From NCBI GenBank assembly GCA_937872385.1, contig CALMSO010000026.1, forward strand, positions 124,001 through 188,000: 64,000 nucleotides of DNA. Reading direction: 5' to 3'. The translations under genes and the position numbers were made by a program. The notes below the pieces were generated by a model, which saw only the letters and a list, made by a program, of their open reading frames with translations, was not told the DNA's origin and searched no databases. Shown here in pieces: positions 28,701-37,786 of this stretch (position 1 is the stretch's first letter; the number at the start of each line of letters is the position of its first letter). Origin of the DNA: an uncultured Saprospiraceae bacterium (lineage in GTDB: Bacteria > Bacteroidota > Bacteroidia > Chitinophagales > Saprospiraceae).

Positions 28701-28890
28701 GCTGCGGATTTATCTGACCGCACAAAACGCTTTTACCTTTACCAAATATCCTGGTCTTGACCCTGAAATACAGGCCAATACCAACGATACCCAAGGCTTT
28801 AATGTATCCTCTGATTTGGCCGTTGGCATTGACTGGGGCACTGTGCCCGCGCCGCGCACCTTTATTGTCGGCATCCGAATGGATTTTTAA
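25753..28890 (+). CDS. susC: SusC/RagA-family TonB-dependent outer-membrane transporter (PUL1)
   Basis: Large outer-membrane beta-barrel that imports glycans with energy from TonB-ExbBD. After a signal peptide ending WALAQQ, residues ~35-120 form a carboxypeptidase-D-like plug extension (VSGVVTAAEDGLPLIGVNVV, FSYVGYET). Next come the family signature VVVTGYRKEIRSDI, the TonB plug (VRIRGVSTIGNNNPLFIIDG, IESIEVLKDGAAAAIYGARA) and a barrel of about 800 residues. The C-terminal aromatic residue (IRMDF) is the barrel-assembly signal. At 1,045 residues it is typical. An internal ATG at 25774 would shorten the signal peptide. The SusD partner begins 27 bases downstream. Symbol by family only, not an assertion of starch specificity. 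Confidence 0.95.
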   Translation: MGLLLTKMRFLSLPWCLTSCMLLSSIGWALAQQATIQVSGVVTAAEDGLPLIGVNVVEKNTTNGTISDIDGSFLLTVPADAVLVFSYVGYETREVPVQERTLLAVSLESSSQLLQDVVVTGYRKEIRSDIAAAISSVKARDIERLPVLGVDQALQGQVPGLQVTQATGAPGDDIAVRIRGVSTIGNNNPLFIIDGVPTTGNINMFSTNDIESIEVLKDGAAAAIYGARAGNGVIVITTKKGKAGKPRFTFDAYTGLQQVNRLPELLNAEEYLTLRNEAITNANTLRDPRRQLETYNPAILDTLPDVNWLDEVFRTAPIQRYTLSATGGSESGSYYIMGEYMNQEGVFRGQGFEKYLLRFNGEVGSQRFKIGNNLSFALTDRRVVGSSGDGAGPGNELSGIRYALIAAPVFPIRRPDGSFYKTTIELADPMLFGDGNANPLAFIEATDWRIQRYRFFGNVFAELNILDGLNLRTSLGGDFLFENEKLFKERLSPAIYDPSSLSEGRVFDQNLVWINTLDFRRTFGKHRISTLLGMEAIQNQTNFLGASANNFSRTDPLFRYLNNSVAEEISNIGASGVLTEWSLLSQFAQIGYSFDSRYVLNAAVRRDGSSRFGAANRYGIFPSVSAAWNISNEPFFANQNFVSALKVRASWGQLGNQEIGLYPYSSLVEVGRRSYSFGNQIATGARLVETGNSNIRWETTTQTNLGLEFSVLKDRFSVMADYYRKRTEDILVRVPIPQAGGSQNPPFVNAGEVENKGLELALIYKNSGRDFQYSISGNIATFTNRVLSLADSEPILGGFGLADGPITKTEPGYPIGSFFLYQMAGIFQSLEEIEASPFQSVDTRPGDIRFADLNGDGIIDDKDRAHLGSPFPNFIYGLSAFFAYKNFDFSMLAQGVQGNDVYFLYGNFAYETQARGFNSYRDLLNRWTPDNPNTDIPKVSIDDRNGNRRISTRFLEDGSYLRIRNLTLGYNFKSLIKTEAIGGLRIYLTAQNAFTFTKYPGLDPEIQANTNDTQGFNVSSDLAVGIDWGTVPAPRTFIVGIRMDF

Positions 28891-28917
28891 TTGAAATGAA
28901 GTGGTAAATATAAAGTT

Positions 28918-30348
28918 ATGAAAAAATTAATACATATATCACTGTTTATAAGCACTTTACTTACATCTTGCACGGGTATTCTCGACAAGGAGCCAATTGG
29001 TATTTTTGATGCCGATTCGTTTTTTCAAACCGGAAACGATGCCTTGCAAGCAATCAATGCGGCTTATGAGCCTTTGTTATTCAATAATGCCAACTCCAAT
29101 TTTTACTGGGCGATGGGCGTGGTCACTTCTGATGAAGCGGTGGCCGGAGGCGATGGTTCGCGCCCTGGTATTGTAGAAATGGATTTTTTCACCTATACGC
29201 CTCGCACACAAGAGTTTAATGACTTTTGGCGCTTGCAATACAACGGCATCACCCAGTGCAATACCGTGCTGGAAAAAGTGCCTGCCATCAACATGAACGA
29301 AGCGCTGCGCAGTCGCATCCTCGGCGAAGCCTATTTTCTACGGGCATACTACTACTTCTTGCTCACGCAGGTATTTGGCGACGTGCCTTTATTGACAAAA
29401 ATTACACCGCCGGACGAGTTGAAAATACCGAAAACACCTAAAACCTCCATTTACCGGCAAATCATTGCAGACTGCGAGCGGGCGGCCGAGTTGCTGCCCG
29501 TGCAGTATGCCGCTTCGGAAGCGGGGCGGGCTACGCGCGGCGCGGCCTGGGCGCTGGCAGCCAAAACCTCCTTGTACGAAAAAAACTGGAGCAAAACGCT
29601 CGAATACATTGCTAAAGTAAAAGGCTTGAATATCTATGCCTTGGTAGCTGATTATCAGGACAATTTCCGGAAGAATACGCAAAACAACAGCGAGTCGGTT
29701 TGGGAAATCCAACACGCCAACCTTGAGCTGGGCGTCGGCAATTTTCTCAACCAGTGGTGGGCGTCCAACAAATATACTGGCTATGGCTTTGCCGAAGTGC
29801 CCCAGTCGTATGTGAATGTTTTTGAACCCGATGATCCACGCCGCGGATTTACCCTTGCCATGAATAACGACATTTACTTCGAGCTGATTTACAAACCCTC
29901 GTTCTCCTCTACACGCTTTGGGCCGGTGAAGTATTTGCAATCCGACTTGGAAGTGAGCCAAAAAGCCGACGGAGATATCAATTATACGGCCATTCGCTAT
30001 GCCGAAGTACTACTCTGGGAAGCCGAAGCGCTTACCGAACTCGGCCGGGTGCAAGAAGCCCAGATACCCCTCGAACAGGTGCGCGCCCGCGCCCGAGCAC
30101 AAGCCAAAAACCCAGCGACTGCCCTACCGCCAGTGACCACAACCGACCAACAAGCCATGCGAGCGGCCATCCAGCACGAGCGGCACGTAGAGTTGGGCTT
30201 CGAGATGCACCGTTTCTTCGACTTAGTGCGCTGGGGCATAGCGGCGGAGCGCCTCGAAAAATTTCAGCCCGGCAAGCACGAGGTGTTCCCCATTCCGCAA
30301 ACGGAAATAGACCTCAATCCACAATTGGTACAGAACCCCGGATACTAA
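28918..30348 (+). CDS. susD: SusD/RagB-family glycan-binding lipoprotein (PUL1)
   Basis: Surface lipoprotein that caps the SusC barrel and binds incoming glycan. The signal ends in LLTSC with lipidation at Cys18. The N-terminal SusD-like region (LDKEPIG, ALQAINAAYEPLL) and helical TPR-type scaffold are present, including RILGEAYFLRAYYYFLLTQVFGDVPL, a hallmark of the family split here by one residue boundary. The C-terminal domain has RYAEVLLWEAEALTELG, HERHVELGFEMHRFFDLVRWG and the closing LNPQLVQNPGY. At 476 residues it is a little shorter than the usual 500-550. It is directly downstream of susC and upstream of the enzyme genes, without a visible terminator. Confidence 0.95.
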   Translation: MKKLIHISLFISTLLTSCTGILDKEPIGIFDADSFFQTGNDALQAINAAYEPLLFNNANSNFYWAMGVVTSDEAVAGGDGSRPGIVEMDFFTYTPRTQEFNDFWRLQYNGITQCNTVLEKVPAINMNEALRSRILGEAYFLRAYYYFLLTQVFGDVPLLTKITPPDELKIPKTPKTSIYRQIIADCERAAELLPVQYAASEAGRATRGAAWALAAKTSLYEKNWSKTLEYIAKVKGLNIYALVADYQDNFRKNTQNNSESVWEIQHANLELGVGNFLNQWWASNKYTGYGFAEVPQSYVNVFEPDDPRRGFTLAMNNDIYFELIYKPSFSSTRFGPVKYLQSDLEVSQKADGDINYTAIRYAEVLLWEAEALTELGRVQEAQIPLEQVRARARAQAKNPATALPPVTTTDQQAMRAAIQHERHVELGFEMHRFFDLVRWGIAAERLEKFQPGKHEVFPIPQTEIDLNPQLVQNPGY

Positions 30349-30385
30349 GCAAGGGAAAAACGCAAAACAAGGAAACTACTAAACC

Positions 30386-33300
30386 ATGCAATTATTTAAA
30401 ACCACACTCTCTTTACTCTTAGCACTATGCACTACCCTTCTGCAAGGGCAGGTGGCACAAATCGCCGTGCCGCGCATTGAGCGAATGCCCAACGAGCCAA
30501 CGCCCTACAATGTGCGCGACTGGCGCGAAGTAGCCTTGCAATACGATGCCTTTGTGTATGATCTTGGCAAAACGGGGCAACACCTGCCCTTGTCCTACCT
30601 CAACGACCGCGGCCTGAACTATCCGCAATATCCCAGCTTCGGGTTGGTGACTTACGTGGGCACTTTTTCGCCGCAAGGCAATGAAGCTATTAATGTGCTG
30701 CCTTCTTTAGTGGGCGCTTCTTTAGTAGGCGTGGACAAAACGACCCAACACGGACGCAACTGGGTGCGCATGAGTCAAGATTTTTTTAATAAAAATAACG
30801 GACATTTCATTTATCTCAATAATATCAGCGGCGGTAGCGGCGGCGACTGGTGGTACGACCTCATGCCCAATCTCTTTTTCTACCAATTGTACGATTTGTA
30901 CCCCGATGCAGGTGGCGAAGCCGGTTTTCAGTTTACGAGCATAGCCAATCGCTTTGCCCAAGCCGTGCGCGCCTTAGGCGGCAGCGATACCCCCTGGTCG
31001 AAAGCTTTTATGGACTACCGCGCATTCGATTTTCTATCCATGCAGCCCAACCCCATTGGCGTCAAGCAACCTGAAGCCGCTGGCGCGTACGCTTGGGTGC
31101 TTTATCACGCTTACAAAAAAACCGGCAACCCCGAATACCTCAAAGCGGCGGAATGGAGCCTGGAGTTTCTCAGTGAATGGACGCTCAATCCTTCCTACGA
31201 ATTGCAATTGCCCTACGGCACTTATGTCGCTGCCAAAATGAACGCCGAATTAGGCACGAATTACGATATTGAAAAAATGATTAACTGGTCGTTTGACCGC
31301 GGCTTTCTGCGCGGCTGGGGCACTATTGTCGGGCGCTGGAATGGCTTTGATGTCTCCGGATTGGTAGGCGAAGCCAATGACAATGGAAACGACTATGCTT
31401 TCCAGCTAAATGGCGTACAACAGGCGGCCGCGCTCGTGCCAATGGTGCGTTATGACAAGCGTTTTGCCCGTGCTATCGGCAAGTGGATGCTCAACCTAAC
31501 GAATGCTACCCGACTGTTTTTTCCGGGTTTTCTGCCTGGGTTTTTGCAAGATGCCAGCGATTGGTCCAACGCCAATGACCCCGACCGTGTGATTGGCTAC
31601 GAAGCCCTACGTGAGCGCTGGGCGGGGCAGATGCCCTTTTCTACTGGCGATGCCTTGCGCGGTGGTTGGGCCGCCACCAATCTGGCGCTGTATGGTACTT
31701 CTTCTATTGGCTATCTCGGTGCTATAGTAAGCAAGACCAACGTGGACAGAATTTTGGAAATAGACCTTTTGCCAACCGATTTTTACAAAGATGCGGCTTA
31801 CCCTTCGCGGCTATATTTCAATCCTTACAATACGCCCCAAACCATAGCTATCAACCTCGGCGATACCCCGGTGGATGTATATGAATCCCTTTCGGAAACT
31901 TTTCTCATGCAGGGCCAAAGCGGTACAGTGAATATCAACATTCCACCCAACGAGGCGCTGGTCGTCGTGCTTACTCCGGCAGGCGGCGCAGTCACTTACC
32001 ATCGCAATAAAATGCTCGTCAACGGCATCGTGGTGGATTATATGCAATCCGTCGAACCTTTCGCGTGGGCACCGCGCATTCAAGCGCTGGCAGCTTTGCA
32101 ATCAGAAGTAGAAACAGGTGACTCAACCCCTGTGTTTGTCAAAGCGTTCGATCGCGATTCCGAAACGTTGACTTACGAATGGAGCGCCTCCGGCGGAGAA
32201 ATTATTGGCGAAGGCACCGAGGTAATTTGGCGCGCTTCCGATGTGGAGGGCAGTTATACCCTACAGGTAATAGTAACCGATGAGCAGGAGCAACGCGATA
32301 CAGCCATTTTATTGTTGCAAATTGTAGCTGAAATCAACAAAGCACCCGAAATTCTGGAATTGCGCGCCAGCGAAAACTACATAGTACCGGATGGCGTGTT
32401 ACAACTTTTTTGCGAGGCCATTGATGCCAATAACGACCCGCTGACTTACACCTGGAGCGCCGAGGGTGGCTCATTTGTAGGTATTGGCAATACAGTAAGC
32501 TGGACAGCGCCTGCCAGCGAAGGCACTATAAAAATCAGTGTGCTGGTAACGGACGACAAAGGATTGTCCGCAACAGCCGCCATTACGGTTTTGGTGAAAG
32601 ACTTTGTGCCGACCAGCGGCAATTTGATTGCATACTACCCTTTTTCAGGCAATGCTAATGACGCCAGCGGCAACCAACTTCACGGCACGGCCATAGGTGC
32701 GCGCCTGACCGACGACCGGAGCGGCGCCCCCTCCAGCGCTTATTATTTCAATGGTATTGCCAATCATATCAATGTGCCGTTCAATCCGCTGCTGAATTTT
32801 CAAGATGCTATTACGGTAAGTAGTTGGTTCAATGCCGAGCAGCTGCCCGACCGAGAATCTTTTCTCCTATCGCACGGAAGCTGGCAAAATCGCTGGAAAA
32901 TTTCTTTCACGCCGGAGCGCAAAATCCGCTGGACGATTAACAGCACGGCTGGCATCCGCGACTTAGATTCGGAAACACCCTTGGAAACCAATCGTTTTTA
33001 CCACGTCACGGCAACTTACGACGGCCAGTTGCTCGCCTTGTATATCAATGGACAATTGCACAGTTTTAAAGAATTGAGCGGTAAAATCCGTACAGCCAAT
33101 CTACCTCTGCTCATCGGGCAGATGCTACCGGGCGATGCCAACTACAACTTTCGCGGCGTGATTGACGAAGTGAAGATTTTTGATTATGCCCTTAGCCCGG
33201 CCGCGGCCGCAGCCCTGTACGAAGCAGATGTAACTACCTCAGCAGAAACTATTCATAATCAACGATTTCGCATCGAAGTAGCTCCGAATCCTGTGCGCGA

Positions 33301-33514
33301 GCAACTCACCGTACAACTGCCCTGGCAAGAACTGTCAGGCAATAGCCGGCTCACTATTTACAATACGAACGGGCAACTAATGCAACAGCTATCAGCTATT
33401 GGGCACCCCTCGGGCACTATTATTATTGATACAAAAACTTGGACAACGGGACTTTATACCATTTTGCTACAATCTTCGGAAGGAGTAGGCACCGCTCGTT
33501 TTATAAAAAATTGA
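30386..33514 (+). CDS. T9SS-secreted protein with uncharacterised alpha/alpha-type enzyme domain, two PKD-like domains and LamG
   Basis: A 1,042-residue surface protein. Domains in order: signal peptide (1-21); a catalytic-looking region (~22-565); two PKD/cadherin-like beta domains (~566-740, both with LTYxWSAxGG); one LamG/concanavalin-like domain (~746-950); and a type A T9SS sorting domain (~960-1042, starting VAPNPVREQL). The N-terminal region has repeated helix pairs with conserved aromatics and acids (GGDWWYD, PEAAGAYAWVLYHAYKK, LPYGTYVAAKMNAELGT, LVPMVRYDKRFARAIGKW). These suggest an alpha/alpha toroid, the fold of many glycan hydrolases and lyases. The same region recurs at 40235-41968. 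I know relatives as unannotated proteins in Bacteroidota and Planctomycetes but no characterised member. Glycan cleavage is inferred from context. Confidence 0.8.
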   Translation: MQLFKTTLSLLLALCTTLLQGQVAQIAVPRIERMPNEPTPYNVRDWREVALQYDAFVYDLGKTGQHLPLSYLNDRGLNYPQYPSFGLVTYVGTFSPQGNEAINVLPSLVGASLVGVDKTTQHGRNWVRMSQDFFNKNNGHFIYLNNISGGSGGDWWYDLMPNLFFYQLYDLYPDAGGEAGFQFTSIANRFAQAVRALGGSDTPWSKAFMDYRAFDFLSMQPNPIGVKQPEAAGAYAWVLYHAYKKTGNPEYLKAAEWSLEFLSEWTLNPSYELQLPYGTYVAAKMNAELGTNYDIEKMINWSFDRGFLRGWGTIVGRWNGFDVSGLVGEANDNGNDYAFQLNGVQQAAALVPMVRYDKRFARAIGKWMLNLTNATRLFFPGFLPGFLQDASDWSNANDPDRVIGYEALRERWAGQMPFSTGDALRGGWAATNLALYGTSSIGYLGAIVSKTNVDRILEIDLLPTDFYKDAAYPSRLYFNPYNTPQTIAINLGDTPVDVYESLSETFLMQGQSGTVNINIPPNEALVVVLTPAGGAVTYHRNKMLVNGIVVDYMQSVEPFAWAPRIQALAALQSEVETGDSTPVFVKAFDRDSETLTYEWSASGGEIIGEGTEVIWRASDVEGSYTLQVIVTDEQEQRDTAILLLQIVAEINKAPEILELRASENYIVPDGVLQLFCEAIDANNDPLTYTWSAEGGSFVGIGNTVSWTAPASEGTIKISVLVTDDKGLSATAAITVLVKDFVPTSGNLIAYYPFSGNANDASGNQLHGTAIGARLTDDRSGAPSSAYYFNGIANHINVPFNPLLNFQDAITVSSWFNAEQLPDRESFLLSHGSWQNRWKISFTPERKIRWTINSTAGIRDLDSETPLETNRFYHVTATYDGQLLALYINGQLHSFKELSGKIRTANLPLLIGQMLPGDANYNFRGVIDEVKIFDYALSPAAAAALYEADVTTSAETIHNQRFRIEVAPNPVREQLTVQLPWQELSGNSRLTIYNTNGQLMQQLSAIGHPSGTIIIDTKTWTTGLYTILLQSSEGVGTARFIKN

Positions 33515-33553
33515 CCAAACAGATTTTTTTAACCATTTCAAAACCAATTGCTT

Positions 33554-36500
33554 ATGAGATTGTATATATCCACTCTTTATCTACTTGCCTGCTGTTGGCT
33601 TTTGGCCAGCACAGGAGCGCTGGCACAAGCGCCGGTTGCGCATTATCCCTTTGCGGGAAATGCAAGCGACCTTTCTGGCAATAACAATACCGCTGTAATC
33701 AACGGCGCAGTGCTGACGCAAGACCGATTCGGCTGGGCCAACAGCGCTTTCCAATTCGACGGTACGCAGGCTTTTTTGCAAGCGCCCAATTTGGCAGCCC
33801 TCAACTCCGACTTCACCACCGTCAGCTTTTGGGTACGTGTGAATGCACTCCCGGGGCAGGGCGAGGCCTTCCTCATGTCGTTTGGCGGCTGGCAAGAGCG
33901 CTGGAAAATCTCGCTACCCAATCATGGCAAACCCGTTTGGACCACCAACAACACTTCCGGCATTTCCGACATGGACTCCGGCGATGGCAATGTGCTGGTA
34001 CCAGGCACCTGGATGCACGTAGCCTTTGTACACGATGGCACCAACGACCGCATTTACATGAACGGAGTGCGCGTGGCCACCAAGGCAGTAGCCGGAGCGC
34101 TGAACAACACTACCCGCCCCTTGGGCATCGGTTATAATCCGATTGACAATGCCAACTTTTTCAATGGTGACCTCGACGAAGTGATGATTTTTGCGGAAGC
34201 ACTGAGCGACCAGCAAATTGCTGATTTATACGCCGAACAAAGCGCTGCCCCCAACGTGGCGGAGGGACTTGTGGCCGCTTATGCCTTCAGTGGCAATGCA
34301 TTAGATGGTACGCCTTTCGGCAATCATGGCACTGCTACGGAGGTGACTCCTGCTACCGATCGCTTTGGCTTTGGCTTTAGCGCGTATGATTTCAATGGCA
34401 CATCTTCCAAAATCGAGGCGAGCAACTCCGCACAGCTCAATTCGCCTTACACAACCGTGAGTTTCTGGGTGCGGCCCAACGCCTTGCCCGCTACCGGCGA
34501 GGCCTTCCTCATGTCCTTCGGCGGCTGGCAGGAGCGCTGGAAAATCTCCCTGCCTGGCCACGGCAAGCCCGTCTGGACGACCAACAACACTTCCGGCATT
34601 TCCGATATGGACTCCGGCGATGGCAATAGCTTGCAACCCGGCGTCTGGACGCACGTCGTATTTGTACACGATGGCACCAACGACAAAATTTTCATGGATG
34701 GCGCCTTAGTGGCTTCCAAGGCAGTAGCTGGAGCCATGAACAGCACCACCCGCCCCCTCGGCATGGGCTACAATCCGATTGATGGTGGCAACTACTTTGA
34801 CGGTGCGCTCGATGAAGTGCAGCTTTTTAACTACGCCCTGAGCGACGAAGCCATTGCCGATTTATACGCTGCGCAGGCGGCTTCTCCAGCCGAACCAACC
34901 GACTTGGTGGCTGAGTATAATTTCGCTGGCGATGCCCAAGACGCAACGCAGTTTGGCAATCACGCCTTAGTCAATGAAGCAGTACCTACGGTCAATCGTT
35001 TTGGCTACGCCAATAATGCCTACCGCTTCTCTGGGGCAGAAGCCATGTGGGCGGCCAATTCTCCGGCACTTAATTCTGATTTTGCGACCATCAGCTTTTG
35101 GGTGCGCGTACAGGAACTGCCTGCTTCCGGCGAAGTATTTCTACTTTCTAATGGCGGCTGGCAGCAGCGCTGGAAAATCTCGTTGCCTGGTCATGGTAAG
35201 CCCGTATTCACCACCAATTACGCCAATGGCATTTCCGATATGGACTCCGGCGATGGCAATGCCCTACAGCCCGGCGTTTGGGCACACGTAGCCATGGTAC
35301 ACGACGGTGCAACCAATAAAATTTTTATCAATGGCGCTTTGGCGAATGAAAAAGCAGTCATCGGCGCCTTGAATGCCACCCGCTATCCCTTGGGCATCGG
35401 TTATAATCCGATTGACAATGACAACTTTTTCAATGGTGACTTAGACGATATTCAAATTTACAATCGGGCGTTGAGCAATGAAGAAATTGCCGATTTGTAT
35501 GCTGCGCAAAGCCAGACACCTGCTTTCGCGGATGAATTAGTCGCATTTTACCCTTTCAATGGCAATGCCAATGATGTCACGCCTTTCCGCAACCACGCAC
35601 GGGTAAGCGGCGCACAATTAGATGACGATCGCTTTGGCAAAGCCAATAAAGCCTACAATTTTAATGGTTTGAGCGATGAAATAACCGCAGCCAATTCGCC
35701 ACAATTGAATTCGGACTTTACCACCGTCAGTTTCTGGGTGAATGTGAACGAATTGCCCGGCACGGGCGAGGCTTTCTTGCTGTCATTTGGCGGCTGGCAA
35801 GAGCGTTGGAAAATTTCCCTACCGCCGCACGGCAAACCCGTTTGGACCACCAACAATACCTCCGGCATTTCCGATATGGACTCCGGCGATGCCAATACCT
35901 TGCAGCCTGGCGTCTGGACGCACGTAGTAATGGTGCACGACGGCACCAACGACCGCATTTTCTTCAATGGCGCCCCTGTTGCTTCCAAAGCAGTGTCCGG
36001 CACGCTGAACAGTACTACTCGCCCCTTAGGTATGGGCTACAATCCGATTGACGGCGGCTCCCATTTTAATGGTGCATTGGACGAAGTGCAAATTTACAAC
36101 CGCGCCCTGAATGATCAGGAAATTGCTGATTTGTACGCAGCGCAAAGCCAGCCTCCAGCCGAGACCGATACCGAAGCGCCTTCGGCTCCGCTCAATTTGA
36201 CAGCCATAGTGAATTTTAATAATGTAACGCTCAACTGGCTGCCTTCTACCGATAATGTAGGCGTAACGGGCTACAATGTTTTTCAGAACAATGCCAAAAT
36301 TGCAACAACTATCCAAACCTCGCTTGCACTGCTCGAACTGCCGCCGCTGACGGAATTCACCTTTGGTGTAACCGCCGTGGACGCAGCGGGCAATGAATCC
36401 GTTAGAACGACCTTGCAAGTGACCACCGGCGAAGAGCAAACGCCCGACACAACGCCCCCGACCATGCCCGGCAACCTGACGGCTGATGCAGGCTCAAATT

Positions 36501-37678
36501 CTGTATTATTATCATGGGAACCCTCCGTGGACGACCGGCGGTTGGCAGGCTACGTGGTGCTCGTGGATGGCATCCTGTTCGATACATTGCCACCGGCCAG
36601 CACCTCGGTATTCATTAGCGGGCTGGAGCCACAAACCCTTTACACCTTTGAAGTCTATGCCTTTGATGCGGCGGGTAATAATTCTGATTTCGCAGAAATA
36701 ACCATTGCTACCGAGCCAGAAATTGACACGGGCGAGCCGGGGTTGGTGGCCTGGTATCCATTTGAAGGCAACGCCAACGACGCTACTCCTTACGCCAATC
36801 ACGGTGCCATTGGAGGCAATCCGGTATTTGAACCGGTGACCAACCGCCCCAATGCCAGCGGTACGGCCATCAAGTTTGACGGACAGCAGGACTCTGTACT
36901 GGCGGCCAATGCCGTACAATTGATTTCCGACTTTGCTACCGTCAGTTTTTGGATTCGAGTGGATGGGCGCAATTTTGCCGATGCAGAAGCCTACATACTC
37001 AGCTTTGGGCACTGGAGCCAGCGCTGGAAAGTATCGCTGCCGCAGCACCTGAAAATTGTGTGGACAACGAATAGCAAGACCACGCAATTCCCCAATTTTA
37101 TCTCCGATATGGACTCCGGCGACGGCAACGAACTGACCGAAGGCTTCTGGTGGTATGTCACCATGGTACACGACGGGGTAAATGATATCATTTACATAGA
37201 CGGGCAAGAGGTGAATCGCAAGCCGGCACCCGGTACGCTCAACAGCACCAATCGGCCACTCGGCATGGGCAATAACCCCATTGAGGGTGGGCAGTATTTC
37301 ATCGGAGCGCTGGACGAGTTGAAAATTTATAACAAAGCGCTTACAGCCGCCGAAATTGCCAATTTGTACGGCAGCGGCACGACCAGTCTTGACGATTATC
37401 TGAGCAGCGAGCTGCGCCAGGTGCTGAAAGTAGTGTATCCGAACCCGACGACCGACCGGCTCGTCATTGAGCATACGCTACCGAATAACCAGCCCTTGCT
37501 GCTGCGCGTGTTTGACATCAACGGCCGCCAGTTGGAAGCCATACGATTCAATCGTCATGAACTGCCAGAAGCACAGCTTACGCTGGATGTGAGCCGCTAT
37601 CCGGAAGGTAGCTACTTCCTGAATTTTGTATTCGGTGGTAAAAACCTCGGCGCGGTGAAATTCATCAAAAAGCAATAA
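33554..37678 (+). CDS. Giant T9SS-secreted LamG-repeat surface protein
   Basis: A 1,374-residue secreted protein, probably a glycan-binding or scaffolding component of PUL1. A signal peptide (cleavage after ALA, before QAPVAHY) is followed by four tandem LamG-like domains of ~210 residues (starting near 28, 234, 446 and 658), two fibronectin III domains (~872 and ~965), a fifth, more divergent LamG (~1060-1270) and a type A sorting domain (YPNPTTDRL to KFIKKQ). Each LamG opens with a Tyr-x-Phe-x-Gly-(N/D)-A motif and contains ERWKISLP (or SQRWKVSLP) and ISDMDSGD. The RWKIS core also occurs in the LamG of the preceding protein. No catalytic domain is recognisable. The ATG at 33554 is preferred to a TTG at 33548. 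Confidence 0.85.
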   Translation: MRLYISTLYLLACCWLLASTGALAQAPVAHYPFAGNASDLSGNNNTAVINGAVLTQDRFGWANSAFQFDGTQAFLQAPNLAALNSDFTTVSFWVRVNALPGQGEAFLMSFGGWQERWKISLPNHGKPVWTTNNTSGISDMDSGDGNVLVPGTWMHVAFVHDGTNDRIYMNGVRVATKAVAGALNNTTRPLGIGYNPIDNANFFNGDLDEVMIFAEALSDQQIADLYAEQSAAPNVAEGLVAAYAFSGNALDGTPFGNHGTATEVTPATDRFGFGFSAYDFNGTSSKIEASNSAQLNSPYTTVSFWVRPNALPATGEAFLMSFGGWQERWKISLPGHGKPVWTTNNTSGISDMDSGDGNSLQPGVWTHVVFVHDGTNDKIFMDGALVASKAVAGAMNSTTRPLGMGYNPIDGGNYFDGALDEVQLFNYALSDEAIADLYAAQAASPAEPTDLVAEYNFAGDAQDATQFGNHALVNEAVPTVNRFGYANNAYRFSGAEAMWAANSPALNSDFATISFWVRVQELPASGEVFLLSNGGWQQRWKISLPGHGKPVFTTNYANGISDMDSGDGNALQPGVWAHVAMVHDGATNKIFINGALANEKAVIGALNATRYPLGIGYNPIDNDNFFNGDLDDIQIYNRALSNEEIADLYAAQSQTPAFADELVAFYPFNGNANDVTPFRNHARVSGAQLDDDRFGKANKAYNFNGLSDEITAANSPQLNSDFTTVSFWVNVNELPGTGEAFLLSFGGWQERWKISLPPHGKPVWTTNNTSGISDMDSGDANTLQPGVWTHVVMVHDGTNDRIFFNGAPVASKAVSGTLNSTTRPLGMGYNPIDGGSHFNGALDEVQIYNRALNDQEIADLYAAQSQPPAETDTEAPSAPLNLTAIVNFNNVTLNWLPSTDNVGVTGYNVFQNNAKIATTIQTSLALLELPPLTEFTFGVTAVDAAGNESVRTTLQVTTGEEQTPDTTPPTMPGNLTADAGSNSVLLSWEPSVDDRRLAGYVVLVDGILFDTLPPASTSVFISGLEPQTLYTFEVYAFDAAGNNSDFAEITIATEPEIDTGEPGLVAWYPFEGNANDATPYANHGAIGGNPVFEPVTNRPNASGTAIKFDGQQDSVLAANAVQLISDFATVSFWIRVDGRNFADAEAYILSFGHWSQRWKVSLPQHLKIVWTTNSKTTQFPNFISDMDSGDGNELTEGFWWYVTMVHDGVNDIIYIDGQEVNRKPAPGTLNSTNRPLGMGNNPIEGGQYFIGALDELKIYNKALTAAEIANLYGSGTTSLDDYLSSELRQVLKVVYPNPTTDRLVIEHTLPNNQPLLLRVFDINGRQLEAIRFNRHELPEAQLTLDVSRYPEGSYFLNFVFGGKNLGAVKFIKKQ
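33632..36150 (+). repeat. Tandem LamG-coding repeat, four units of ~630 bp
   Basis: Units begin near 33632, 34256, 34890 and 35525. Long stretches encoding GGWQERWKISLP, KPVWTTNNTSGISDMDSG and RPLGxGYNPID are nearly identical at DNA level between units 1, 2 and 4; unit 3 is more diverged. A fifth, distant copy lies at 36731-37370. This indicates in-gene duplication. Confidence 0.8.
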
Positions 37679-37690
37679 AACCCTGCCTGT

Positions 37691-37729
37691 AAAAGGCCTC
37701 GGAAGCAAAGTACTTTCGGGGCCTTTTTT
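37691..37729 (+). terminator. Rho-independent terminator after the LamG gene
   Basis: AAAAGGCCTCGGAAG, loop CAAAGTA, then CTTTCGGGGCC and TTTTTT. The stem is about 11 base pairs with one or two imperfections and ends in a T run. It lies 13 bases past the stop at 37678 and separates the susCD-LamG part of PUL1 from the GH130-transporter part. Confidence 0.8.
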
Positions 37730-37786
37730 GTGGGCAACTGACCAAAACAACAAACAAAAAATTTTCAACATCAAAGCTGATTACAC

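Noticed and set aside
27886..28794. Minus-strand open frame of 302 residues within PUL1 susC
   Set aside because: Shadow of a full-length SusC barrel.
33632..36150. Regular repeats that might suggest a CRISPR or satellite array
   Set aside because: Units are ~630 bases, in frame and encode LamG domains; not short repeats with spacers.
36512..37474. Minus-strand open frame of 320 residues within the LamG gene
   Set aside because: Antisense to LamG and fibronectin domains with clear protein-level repeats on the plus strand.
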